DNA of 11,574 nucleotides from positions 1 through 11,574 of the forward strand of contig CABUUE010000029.1 in NCBI GenBank assembly GCA_902494685.1, written 5' to 3'. The translations under genes and the position numbers were made by a program. The notes below the pieces were generated by a model that worked only from the letters and a program-made list of their open reading frames with translations, was not told the origin of the DNA and made no database searches. Shown piece after piece: positions 1 to 7,356 of this stretch. The number at the start of each line of letters is the position of its first letter. Position 1 is the first letter of the stretch. The DNA comes from an uncultured Collinsella sp. GTDB taxonomy: Bacteria > Actinomycetota > Coriobacteriia > Coriobacteriales > Coriobacteriaceae.

Positions 1-1953
1 ATCTTCCTGCGCGAGCTTATCTCTAACGCGAGCGACGCCGTCGACAAGCTCAACTTTAAGAGCCTGCAGGATCCGAGCGTCAAGATCGACCAGGGCGACC
101 TGGCTATTCGCGTCTCCTTTGATAAAGATGCCCGCACCATTACTATCTCGGATAACGGCATTGGCATGACCGCCGAGGAGCTCGAGCGCAATCTGGGCAC
201 CATCGCCCATTCCGGCTCCGAGGAGTTTAAGACCGAGAACGCCGAGCAGCAGGGTTCGGATGTCGACATCATCGGCCAGTTTGGCGTGGGCTTCTACTCG
301 GCTTTTATGGTCGCCAGCCACGTGAAGGTCGTGAGCCGCGCCTATGGCGAGGACACCGCTCACGTGTGGGAGTCTGATGGTCTTGAGGGTTACACCATCG
401 AAGATGGCGAGCGCGCCGAGCACGGTACCGATGTCATCCTGACGCTGCGCGAGAACGAGAAGCTCGATGCCGACGGCGAGGCCGAGACCTACGATCGCTT
501 CCTGACGGAGTGGGGCCTCAAGAGCCTGATTCAGCAGTACAGCAACTATGTGCGCTACCCGATTCAGATGATGGTGTCCAAGAGCCGCCAGAAACCCAAG
601 CCCGAGGACGCCGGCGACGATTACAAGCCCGAGTACGAGGACTACCAGGAGCTCGAGACCGTCAACTCAATGACACCGATCTGGAAAAAGCGCAGCTCCG
701 ATGTCGAGCAGAAGGACTACGACGAGTTCTACAAGTCCACGTTCCACGACTTTGATAATCCTGCGCGCACCATCAGCTTCCACGCCGAGGGTACGCTCGA
801 GTACGACGCCCTGCTGTTTGTGCCGGGCCGCGCCCCGTTCGATCTGTACAGCAAGGACTACGAGAAGGGCCTGGCGCTCTACAGCTCCAACGTGCTGATT
901 ATGGAGAAGTGCGACGACCTGCTGCCCGACTACTACAACTTTGTGCGCGGTGTCGTGGACTCTGCCGACGTGACGCTCAATATTTCGCGTGAGACGCTGC
1001 AGCAGAACCGTCAGCTCAAGGCCATCGCCAAGCGTGTGGAAAAGAAGATCACCGCTGACCTTGAGGATATGCGTGACAACGACCGCGAGGCCTACGAGAA
1101 GTTCTTTGAGAACTTTGGCCGCGGCCTTAAGTACGGCATCTACTCGAGCTATGGCATGAAGGCCGATGAGCTCGCCGACCTGTTGCTGTTCTGGTCTGCC
1201 AAGGAACAGAAGATGATTACCCTGGCCGAGTATGCCAAGGGCATGCCCGAGGATCAGAAGGCCATCTACTACGCCGCCGGTGACTCGCGTGAGCGTCTGG
1301 CCAAGATGCCCGTGGTAAAGGGCGTGCTCGACCGCGGCTATGACGTGCTGCTGCTGACGCAGGATGTGGATGAGTTCACGTTCCAGGCTATGCGTGAGTA
1401 CGTTGCCGCCGATATGCCCAAGATCTACGAGGACGATGCTGCCCGCGAGGCTGCCGAGAAGGCTGTGGCCGACGGTGCCGAGCCCGAGGTCGAGGATCGT
1501 CATCTGGAGCTCAAGAACGTCGCGACCGGTGATCTTGACCTGGCGACCGAGGATGAGAAGAAGGAGGCCGAGGACGCCACCAAGGAGAACGAGGACCTCT
1601 TTAGCGCCATGAAGGAGGCGCTCGGCGACAAGGTCGAGAAGGTCGCCGTCTCTGCGCGCCTGACCGATGCTCCCGCGTGCATCACCACCGAGGGCCCGCT
1701 TTCGCTCGAGATGGAGAAGGTGCTCCAGAAGGGTCCCGAGGGAGCGCCCGATGGTATGCCCAAGAGCCAGCGCGTGCTCGAGCTCAACGCCAAGCACCCG
1801 GTCTTTGCCAAGCTTGTCGCTGCCCAGAAGGCAGGCGACGCCGACAAGATCAAGCAGTACTCCGGTTTGCTCTATGACCAGGCCCTGCTGGTCGAGGGCA
1901 TCCTCCCCGAGGACCCCGTTGCCTTCGCGGCGGCTGTCTGCAACCTTATGTAG
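1..1953 (+). CDS. htpG: Molecular chaperone HtpG (Hsp90 family), 5'-truncated by the window edge
   Basis: ATP-dependent cytosolic chaperone of the Hsp90 family. The frame is open from base 1 and begins IFLRELISNASDA, which matches the family about 30 residues after its usual start, so roughly 29 N-terminal codons lie outside the window. 650 residues are present, giving a full length near 680, normal for bacterial HtpG. In window numbering, the GHKL ATPase domain shows the catalytic-type Glu5, Asn9, DNGIGM at 51-56, GTIAHSG near 63-69 and the glycine-rich lid GQFGVGFYSAF starting at 92. The middle domain carries NISRETLQQNR from 327, including the arginine that contacts ATP gamma-phosphate in this family. 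The C-terminal dimerisation domain ends in CNLM with no MEEVD tail, as expected in bacteria. The first in-frame ATG in the window, at 166, is internal (the Met of DNGIGM) and is not the start. The promoter is not visible. The TAG stop directly abuts structured element A. Confidence 0.97.
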   Translation: MFLRELISNASDAVDKLNFKSLQDPSVKIDQGDLAIRVSFDKDARTITISDNGIGMTAEELERNLGTIAHSGSEEFKTENAEQQGSDVDIIGQFGVGFYSAFMVASHVKVVSRAYGEDTAHVWESDGLEGYTIEDGERAEHGTDVILTLRENEKLDADGEAETYDRFLTEWGLKSLIQQYSNYVRYPIQMMVSKSRQKPKPEDAGDDYKPEYEDYQELETVNSMTPIWKKRSSDVEQKDYDEFYKSTFHDFDNPARTISFHAEGTLEYDALLFVPGRAPFDLYSKDYEKGLALYSSNVLIMEKCDDLLPDYYNFVRGVVDSADVTLNISRETLQQNRQLKAIAKRVEKKITADLEDMRDNDREAYEKFFENFGRGLKYGIYSSYGMKADELADLLLFWSAKEQKMITLAEYAKGMPEDQKAIYYAAGDSRERLAKMPVVKGVLDRGYDVLLLTQDVDEFTFQAMREYVAADMPKIYEDDAAREAAEKAVADGAEPEVEDRHLELKNVATGDLDLATEDEKKEAEDATKENEDLFSAMKEALGDKVEKVAVSARLTDAPACITTEGPLSLEMEKVLQKGPEGAPDGMPKSQRVLELNAKHPVFAKLVAAQKAGDADKIKQYSGLLYDQALLVEGILPEDPVAFAAAVCNLM

Positions 1954-2092
1954 TTACGGCGTTTTACCAAACGCCGTAAACTGTCGACGCTGCAAGCCCG
2001 CCAGAGCGGCAATCTGCCTTTCAACTTCGGCGGCATGACCAGAAGGTCAATGCCGCCTCGTTTCAAGGCACCTTGCTCGCTCTGGCGGGCTT
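1954..2092. repeat. Structured element A: short hairpin plus long interrupted hairpin after htpG
   Basis: Directly after the TAG stop comes a perfect 11-bp hairpin (1954-1964 with 1969-1979, loop TACC). A spacer containing TCGACGCTGCA follows, then one long hairpin. Its helices are 1994-2008/2078-2092; 2009-2012/2073-2076 after a bulged T2077; 2015-2020/2065-2070; 2023-2025/2060-2062; 2029-2036/2050-2057; and 2037-2040/2045-2048, closed by loop AGAA with bulged A2049. Internal loops are TC/CC, TC/TC and TTC/TC. The same layout recurs at 7357-7494 with compensated base-pair changes. There is no T-tract after the long hairpin, so it is not a classic intrinsic terminator. Strand of action is unknown: on the minus strand the mismatches read GA/GA and GA/GG. 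It could be a 3'-UTR RNA, an independent RNA or a hairpin-type mobile repeat. Confidence 0.85.
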
Positions 2093-2132
2093 TCGCTGTC
2101 TGCGCCAAAACATCGGCGTTTCCGTGGTCCAA

Positions 2133-2192
2133 ACTAGTCGTTGGGCACGTTTTTGTTTGATTAGTCGTTTAAGAACGTCCCCAATGACTAGT
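2133..2192. repeat. 60-bp long inverted repeat (REP-like hairpin)
   Basis: Arms 2133-2145 and 2180-2192 pair over 13 positions with one G-T wobble. A single C-C mismatch (2146/2179) follows, then eight more pairs, 2147-2154 with 2171-2178, including one T-G. The loop is 16 bases (2155-2170) and itself contains TTAGTCG, echoing the ACTAGTC arm ends. The outer ends are the complementary heptamers ACTAGTC and GACTAGT. It is separate from element A in sequence and layout. No T-tract follows it on the plus strand. Stand-alone hairpins with a GGGGACGTTCTT-like arm resemble REP sequences moved by IS200-like RAYT transposases, but no such transposase is in the window, so this is inference. Confidence 0.7.
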
Positions 2193-2248
2193 CGGATTGA
2201 TAATTTGTGCGGGTTGTGGTTTTGTGACCTGCTGAAATTTAGGATACT

Positions 2249-2260
2249 GTACATCTGTAC
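2249..2260. promoter_or_regulatory. Candidate operator palindrome GTACATCTGTAC
   Basis: Five-base arms GTACA and TGTAC flank a two-base centre, and weaker symmetry continues outward (8 of 12 positions on each side). It overlaps the candidate -35 region of the promoter ending at 2284, a place where a repressor would block RNA polymerase. No regulator gene is adjacent in the window. Confidence 0.35.
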
Positions 2261-2284
2261 GCTAACTCATCTTCGTAGTATATT
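2256..2284 (+). promoter_or_regulatory. Candidate promoter for the YhgE/Pip gene pair
   Basis: A TATATT hexamer at 2279-2284 matches the -10 consensus at five of six bases. 17 bases upstream is TGTACG (2256-2261), a weak -35. Transcription would start near 2291 and leave a leader of roughly 85 nt that contains the 2304-2345 hairpin. An alternative is TTGTGA (from 2222) with TACTGT 17 bases later. Neither is strong enough to be certain. Confidence 0.35.
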
Positions 2285-2303
2285 GCTACCCGCAAAACTC
2301 AGC

Positions 2304-2345
2304 ACCATTGTGCCGTGAGGCACTAAAGCGCCTCCGTACAATGGT
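2304..2345 (+). promoter_or_regulatory. Leader hairpin upstream of the first YhgE/Pip gene
   Basis: A perfect 8-bp outer stem (ACCATTGT 2304-2311 with ACAATGGT 2338-2345) encloses C14G15/C35G36 pairs, a bulged T2316 and a 5-bp stem GAGGC/GCCTC (2317-2321/2330-2334) around the loop ACTAAAGC. A competing 5-bp hairpin, GTGCC/GGCAC (2310-2314/2319-2323), has a GTGA tetraloop. The outer 3' arm contains the in-frame ATG at 2341. That codon would therefore be paired in the mRNA, which argues either for a later start or for translational control. Confidence 0.5.
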
Positions 2346-2376
2346 TGTCGATAGTACGATTCGATTCAACGACAGG

Positions 2377-5166
2377 ATGGATGGTCCAAGCGTGAGTCTC
2401 GGCAGCAAACTATCCAATGCAAAGGTCTCCTTTGCGATATTTAAGCGCGACATTAAGCGACTGCTTGTGAACCCCGTCGCCTTGGTGGTTACCCTTGGCG
2501 TGTGCGTTATTCCCTCGCTGTATGCCTGGTACAACATCGTGGCCAACTGGGATCCGTACGGAAACACCCAGGGCATCAAGATTGCCATCGCCAACAACGA
2601 TCGGGGCACCCAAAACGACCTGGTGGGCGAGCTCAATGCGGGCGACAAGGTTGTCGACCAGCTCAAAGAGAACGATCAGCTGGGCTGGACCTTCGTCGAT
2701 TCGGCCGCCGATGCTAAAGAGGGCGTCGAGAGCGGTGAATATTACGCTGCCATCGTGATCCCCAAGAACTTCTCTGACAATCTTGTCTCAATGCTCGACG
2801 GCAATTACCATCAGCCCAAGCTCACGTACTACGTCAATGAGAAGAAGAGCGCTATTGCGCCCAAGGTCACCGACACTGGCGCCAATACCATCGAGGAGCA
2901 GATCAACTCGGAATTTGTCTCTACGGTGGGCGAGACTGTTGCCGGAATCGCGAAAGATGCCGGAGTCGATTTAAAGGACAAAGCGACCCAGACCCAGGAT
3001 TCGCTGGCTGGTTCGGTGTCCGAAGCGTCTGATACCCTGGGCGAAGTACGTGATTCCATCGGCGACATGAACACCGCCATCGACAAGACAAGCAGCTCGA
3101 TTGCTTCGGCCGATGCTGCGTTGGCGGGCCTGCAGGGACAGGCGCCTTCGCTAACGCAGGCAATCGCTCAGGGTAATGATTTGCTGGGCGAAGCTCGCAC
3201 CACGGCTGGCAAGTCCATCACCTCGCTCTCCAAGGCACTTTCGGAGGGCAGCCTTGCGCTCACCAAGACGTCAGCCTCCGCGAACGCTGCGATTGGCAAG
3301 CTGACGGGTACGGTCACATCTACGACCACCCGCATCGACAACTCGCTCGAGTCTCTCCAAGCGACGATCGATCACAATAAGGCCGTTATCGGGCACTTGG
3401 AGATTCTCGTCAATGACACGTCGACAGGTTCCGAGGAAATTGACGCGCGCATTGTATCGACCATCGATTCGCTTCGCGAGCAAAACCAGAAGCTGCAGAG
3501 CATCAAGGATGGCCTTTCTGCACAGTCGCGCGCCATGGCAAACGACGCTACGCTAATCTCGAACGCGAGCAACGCACTCAACACGGCAATTAAGACCGGT
3601 ACGGCTAACCTCGGTCAGGCTCAGACCGATCTGGGGCAGAACGCGCTGCCGAAGGCTTCGAGCGCGCTTGACTCCTTTGCCGCCGTTTCGGGCGATTTGA
3701 CCGGCATTGTATCGGGTATGACCCCCACGATAGCGAGCGCGCGCGGCACGCTGGCGCAGCTCGACGCCACGCTCAAGCAGGCAAAGACCACGCTGTCCCA
3801 AACCGATGCCTCCCTTGCCAAGGTTCAGGACAAGCTCGCGACCGCCGCTAATGACATTGCGGCGCTGCAGACCTCTGAGTCTATGGGCGAGTTAGCCGAC
3901 CTCATGGACGTCGACGTCAATGACGTGGCAGATTTCATGGCATCTCCGGTTGAGCTGACGTCCAAGTCAATCTATCCGGTCAAGAGCTTTGGCTCGGGCA
4001 TCGCGCCCTTCTACACCAATCTGGCGCTGTGGGTAGGCGGCTATGTGCTCATCGCTATCTACAAGCTCGAGGTCGACCGCGAGGGCATCGGTAGCTTTAC
4101 GGCGCGTCAGGGCTACTTTGGCCGCTGGCTGCTGATGGTGATCCTGGGTGCGTTCCAGGCCATTATCGTTACGGTGGGCGACCTGGTCATTGGCGTTCAG
4201 TGCGTCAATCCGCTGCTCTTTGTGCTGGGCGGCATCGCTATCTCGTTCACTTACGTCAACATCATCTATGCGCTGTCCACCACCTTTAAGCATATCGGCA
4301 AGGCAATCGGCGTCATCCTCGTCATTGTGCAGATCCCCGGTTCGTCGGGCATGTATCCCATTGAGATGATGCCCGGCTTCTTCCAATGGCTGCATCCGCT
4401 GCTGCCCTTCACCTATGGCATCAACCTGCTGCGCGAGACCGTCGGTGGCATGTATTCGTTCAACTACCTGTTCAACCTGTGCATCCTGGGCGTGTTCCTG
4501 ATCGTGGCGCTCTTTATCGGTCTGCAGCTGCGCCCGTTGCTGCTCAACCTCAATCTGCTCTTTGATAAGCAGCTTTCCACGACGGGCCTCATGATCTGCG
4601 AGTCCAACGACCTGCCGCGCCAGCGCTATTCGCTGCGCACGGCCATGCGCGTCATGCTCGATTCGGATTCGTACCGTCGCGAGCTGCTCGATCATGCCGT
4701 GGCGTTTGAGCATCGCTACCCGTACTACATCAAGGGCGGTTTTGCCGCCGTGGTAGGCGTCCAGGTCCTGCTCTTTGTACTTTCGACGGTGCTCGATATC
4801 GACAATAACGGCAAGATCATCCTGCTTGTTATCTGGATCATTTCGGTCATCGCCATCTGTGGCTGGCTCATCAACATCGAGTACATCCGTGCGAGCCTCA
4901 ATACCCAGATGCGTATCTCGGCGCTTTCGGATGAGGACCTGCGTCGCGAGATGCGCGAGCACACGGCCGCCATTCCTGCTGCCCGTCGCATGTTTGGTCT
5001 CAACGCCAGCGAGCGGGGCACCAAGGACAGCGAACAGCCCACGAGCCGTCTGCCGCATACCGGTGCGCATCGTAAAGCTCATGATGCCGACGGCGTTGAC
5101 AACGTAAACGGAAACGACGGGGACACCACCCCGCTTGGCAAGCACTCCAAAGGAGGTGAGGCATAA
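2377..5166 (+). CDS. YhgE/Pip family membrane protein, long form with C-terminal extension
   Basis: Large envelope protein of the YhgE/Pip (phage infection protein) family, related to ABC-2-type permeases; Lactococcus Pip is a phage-adsorption receptor, but the normal role is unclear. About 929 residues from ATG 2377. One membrane segment lies at 32-54, followed by the hallmark WDPYGNT (58-64) and VESGEYYAAIVIPK. A long polar, helix-prone stretch (~195-515) probably lies outside the membrane. A cluster of hydrophobic segments at ~545-718 contains FYTNLALWVGG. Unlike its neighbour it adds two more membrane helices (~789-806, ~815-835) and a charged tail of ~95 residues. The start is uncertain: ATG 2341 sits in an RNA stem, codons before ~2392 look non-coding, and GTG 2392 has a slightly better GGATGG site. 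It is co-transcribed with the next gene, whose ATG directly follows this TAA. No ATPase gene is nearby. Confidence 0.9.
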   Translation: MDGPSVSLGSKLSNAKVSFAIFKRDIKRLLVNPVALVVTLGVCVIPSLYAWYNIVANWDPYGNTQGIKIAIANNDRGTQNDLVGELNAGDKVVDQLKENDQLGWTFVDSAADAKEGVESGEYYAAIVIPKNFSDNLVSMLDGNYHQPKLTYYVNEKKSAIAPKVTDTGANTIEEQINSEFVSTVGETVAGIAKDAGVDLKDKATQTQDSLAGSVSEASDTLGEVRDSIGDMNTAIDKTSSSIASADAALAGLQGQAPSLTQAIAQGNDLLGEARTTAGKSITSLSKALSEGSLALTKTSASANAAIGKLTGTVTSTTTRIDNSLESLQATIDHNKAVIGHLEILVNDTSTGSEEIDARIVSTIDSLREQNQKLQSIKDGLSAQSRAMANDATLISNASNALNTAIKTGTANLGQAQTDLGQNALPKASSALDSFAAVSGDLTGIVSGMTPTIASARGTLAQLDATLKQAKTTLSQTDASLAKVQDKLATAANDIAALQTSESMGELADLMDVDVNDVADFMASPVELTSKSIYPVKSFGSGIAPFYTNLALWVGGYVLIAIYKLEVDREGIGSFTARQGYFGRWLLMVILGAFQAIIVTVGDLVIGVQCVNPLLFVLGGIAISFTYVNIIYALSTTFKHIGKAIGVILVIVQIPGSSGMYPIEMMPGFFQWLHPLLPFTYGINLLRETVGGMYSFNYLFNLCILGVFLIVALFIGLQLRPLLLNLNLLFDKQLSTTGLMICESNDLPRQRYSLRTAMRVMLDSDSYRRELLDHAVAFEHRYPYYIKGGFAAVVGVQVLLFVLSTVLDIDNNGKIILLVIWIISVIAICGWLINIEYIRASLNTQMRISALSDEDLRREMREHTAAIPAARRMFGLNASERGTKDSEQPTSRLPHTGAHRKAHDADGVDNVNGNDGDTTPLGKHSKGGEA
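5149..5159 (+). promoter_or_regulatory. Near-perfect Shine-Dalgarno site inside the end of the first Pip gene
   Basis: AAAGGAGGTGA is an 11-base complement of the 16S rRNA 3' end. It lies 7 nt before ATG 5167 and within the last codons of the upstream gene (coding for the KGGE region). It fixes the downstream start and implies translational coupling, with efficient re-initiation at the adjoining TAA-ATG. Confidence 0.9.
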
Positions 5167-7356
5167 ATGAAAAACATCCTGCACCTGTTTAAGCGCGATG
5201 TCCAAAACGTGTCTCGCTCCGTGATTGGCTTGATTGTCGTGATGGGTCTCATTATCGTGCCGTGCCTGTACGCGTGGTTTAACATCGCCGGAAGCTGGGA
5301 TCCGTATGGCAACACCGGCAATCTCAAGATCGCCGTGGTCAACACCGACGAGGGCTACGAGAGCGATCTGATTCCCGTCGAGGTCAACGTGGGCGAAAAC
5401 GTAACCTCCACCCTGCGCGGCAACGAGAACTTCGACTGGGTCGTCCTCAACGACCGCGATAAGGCGATTGAGGGCGTTAAGTCGGGCGCGTACTACGCTG
5501 CCGTCGTTATCCCTAAAACGTTTAGCGCCGACATGATGACGCTTTTCTCGACCGAGGTGAAGCACGCCGATATCGAGTTCTATGAGAATCAGAAGGCCAA
5601 CGCCATCGCGCAGATCGTGACTGAAAAGGGTTCGAGCGCCGTCCAGAGTCAGGTCAACGAGACCTTTACCAAGACCATCACGACCATCGGCCTTAAGACC
5701 GTGTCCAGCCTGCTCGACTATATGAGCACCGACCAGGTGAGCAACTTTATCGCCAATCTGTCCTCGACGCTGGGCGATTCGGTCCAGGACCTGCAGGACG
5801 TTCAGGCCAGTGCAACGTCGCTTGCGGGCATTTTGAGTTCTACGTCCGATTCACTGACATCGGCGGGCGGCATGCTCAAACAGTCCGGATCGACCGAGGA
5901 GTCGGTGAAGCAGCTCATGCAGCATGCCGAGAGCGGTATTGCCGATTCCGAGCAAGCGCTCAAGTCCGCCAGCGATGCAATCGATGCCGCTATTGATGGG
6001 AGCGCAGGTTCGTTCGATAACGTTTCTACCGAGCTCGCAAAGGCATTCGACGCTGCAAACCTGCATGTCAATCTTACGGTGCGTCAGCTCAACGATGGCG
6101 CAGCGTCACTCAAGAACCGTGCCGACGAGATTGATGCCACGGCGAATGAGCTCCGTAGTCTTGCTGGCCAGGTGAGTAACGATAAGCTCAAGGCAGGGCT
6201 TGAGGACGCGGCTGCTGAGCTTGACAAAACCGCGGCGGAGTACCGCAACAATGCCAATGAGCTGACGAACATCGCGACGTCGCTCACGAACAGCATGGCC
6301 GAGGTCAACAGCTCGCGTGCCGAGGTCGACCAGGCCATCGCCGATGCCAAGGCGGGTATCTCGGGTGCCAAGTCCGACTACGATTCTACGTTCTCGGTTA
6401 AGGCCAAGGAGCTCAAGAAGACCATTTCGGGCGTTCTGGATTCCCTGAACGGTATCTCGGGTGACCTAGATAGCGCCGTGAGCGGTCTGACCGACGCCTC
6501 TGGTTCGCTCGCGAAGGGTCTCTCCAAGGCTGCAAGGCTCGTCAACAAGGCTTCCGATCAGCTGGGTGAGGCATCGGACAAGATTAGCGCGTTCAAGGAC
6601 GAGCTCGACGGTGCCCTTATGTCGGACGATCTGGCCACGATCAAGACGATGATCGGCAACGACCCCGATGGCCTCGCCGTGTCGCTTTCCGGCCCCGTTG
6701 CGCTCGATCGCAAGCCGGTCTATCCGATCCGCAACTACGGCTCGGCCATGGCGCCGTTCTACACGATTTTGTCGCTGTGGGTGGGCTCGATTGTTCTGGC
6801 GGCCATGATGAAGGTCTCGGTTGACGATGAGCTCATCAACGAACTCATCCCCGTGCGCCTGCACGAGATCTACCTGGGCCGTTATCTGTTCTTTGGCGGT
6901 CTGGCCTTGCTGCAGGCAACGCTCGTGTGCGCGGGCGACATTCTGTTCTTTGGCATCCAGTGCGACAACCCCCTGCAGTTTGTGCTTGCCGGCTGGGTCG
7001 CGAGCCTCGTGTTCTCCAATATCGTCTACACGCTCACGGTTTCGTTTGGAGATATCGGCAAGGCCCTCGCCGTCGTGCTGCTGGTCATGCAGGTCGGCGG
7101 TTCGGGCGGTACGTTCCCCATCGAGATGACCGGTCCCGTGTTCCAGGCGATCTATCCGTTCCTGCCGTTTACCCACGGCATCAACGCCATGCACGCCGCC
7201 ATGGCCGGTGCCTACCATATGGAGTACTGGATTGAGCTGGGTATCTTGGCGAGCTACCTGATTCCGTCGCTGGCCCTGGGCGTCGTCTTCCGCCGCCCGG
7301 TTATCAAAGCCAACGACTGGATCATCGAAAAGCTGGAGTCAACCAAATTAATCTAG
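5167..7356 (+). CDS. YhgE/Pip family membrane protein, short form
   Basis: Paralogue of the preceding gene, 729 residues. It opens with KRDVQN and a membrane segment at about 18-40 ending LYAWFNI, then SWDPYGNT (43-50). The conserved block VKSGAYYAAVVIPKTFS parallels VESGEYYAAIVIPKNFS in the partner. Residues ~150-500 are Ala/Ser/Asp-rich and helix-prone, without strong hydrophobic segments, probably an extracytoplasmic coiled-coil-like stalk. From residue 531 (FYTILSLWVG) a multi-helix ABC-2-like domain runs to near the C-terminus, which ends shortly after the last helix. It lacks the extra two helices and tail of its partner. Start ATG 5167 is set by the strong ribosome site and by abutting the upstream TAA. 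The pairing suggests the two proteins form a hetero-oligomer; a transport or envelope-assembly role is inference. Its TAG stop abuts structured element B. Confidence 0.93.
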   Translation: MKNILHLFKRDVQNVSRSVIGLIVVMGLIIVPCLYAWFNIAGSWDPYGNTGNLKIAVVNTDEGYESDLIPVEVNVGENVTSTLRGNENFDWVVLNDRDKAIEGVKSGAYYAAVVIPKTFSADMMTLFSTEVKHADIEFYENQKANAIAQIVTEKGSSAVQSQVNETFTKTITTIGLKTVSSLLDYMSTDQVSNFIANLSSTLGDSVQDLQDVQASATSLAGILSSTSDSLTSAGGMLKQSGSTEESVKQLMQHAESGIADSEQALKSASDAIDAAIDGSAGSFDNVSTELAKAFDAANLHVNLTVRQLNDGAASLKNRADEIDATANELRSLAGQVSNDKLKAGLEDAAAELDKTAAEYRNNANELTNIATSLTNSMAEVNSSRAEVDQAIADAKAGISGAKSDYDSTFSVKAKELKKTISGVLDSLNGISGDLDSAVSGLTDASGSLAKGLSKAARLVNKASDQLGEASDKISAFKDELDGALMSDDLATIKTMIGNDPDGLAVSLSGPVALDRKPVYPIRNYGSAMAPFYTILSLWVGSIVLAAMMKVSVDDELINELIPVRLHEIYLGRYLFFGGLALLQATLVCAGDILFFGIQCDNPLQFVLAGWVASLVFSNIVYTLTVSFGDIGKALAVVLLVMQVGGSGGTFPIEMTGPVFQAIYPFLPFTHGINAMHAAMAGAYHMEYWIELGILASYLIPSLALGVVFRRPVIKANDWIIEKLESTKLI

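Noticed and set aside
667..1797. Long minus-strand ORF opposite htpG
   Set aside because: It mirrors the strongly biased codons of htpG; the product is low-complexity Leu/Val/His-rich with no recognisable domain.
1954..1979. First hairpin of element A as a simple terminator
   Set aside because: No T-tract follows the stem; the T residues are inside the hairpin, and the hairpin recurs as part of a larger conserved unit in element B.
2073..2318. 81-codon plus ORF in the htpG-pip gap
   Set aside because: It begins at a TTG inside element A, runs through the 60-bp hairpin and the promoter region, has no ribosome site, and its codon use is unlike that of the real genes.
2308..2376. Longer N-termini for the first Pip protein (TTG 2308 or ATG 2341)
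   Set aside because: No ribosome site, rare codons (CGA, AGG), the ATG lies in an RNA stem, and family alignment with the second Pip gene favours a later start.
5050..5064. LPHTG in the tail of the first Pip protein, resembling a sortase LPXTG signal
   Set aside because: It is followed by a polar tail of about 34 residues with no hydrophobic segment or basic end, so it cannot work as a standard cell-wall sorting signal.
3967..5565. 532-codon minus-strand ORF spanning both Pip genes
   Set aside because: Antisense shadow of GC-rich coding sequence; the product is His/Asp/Gln-rich without domain signatures, while the plus strand encodes clear homologues.
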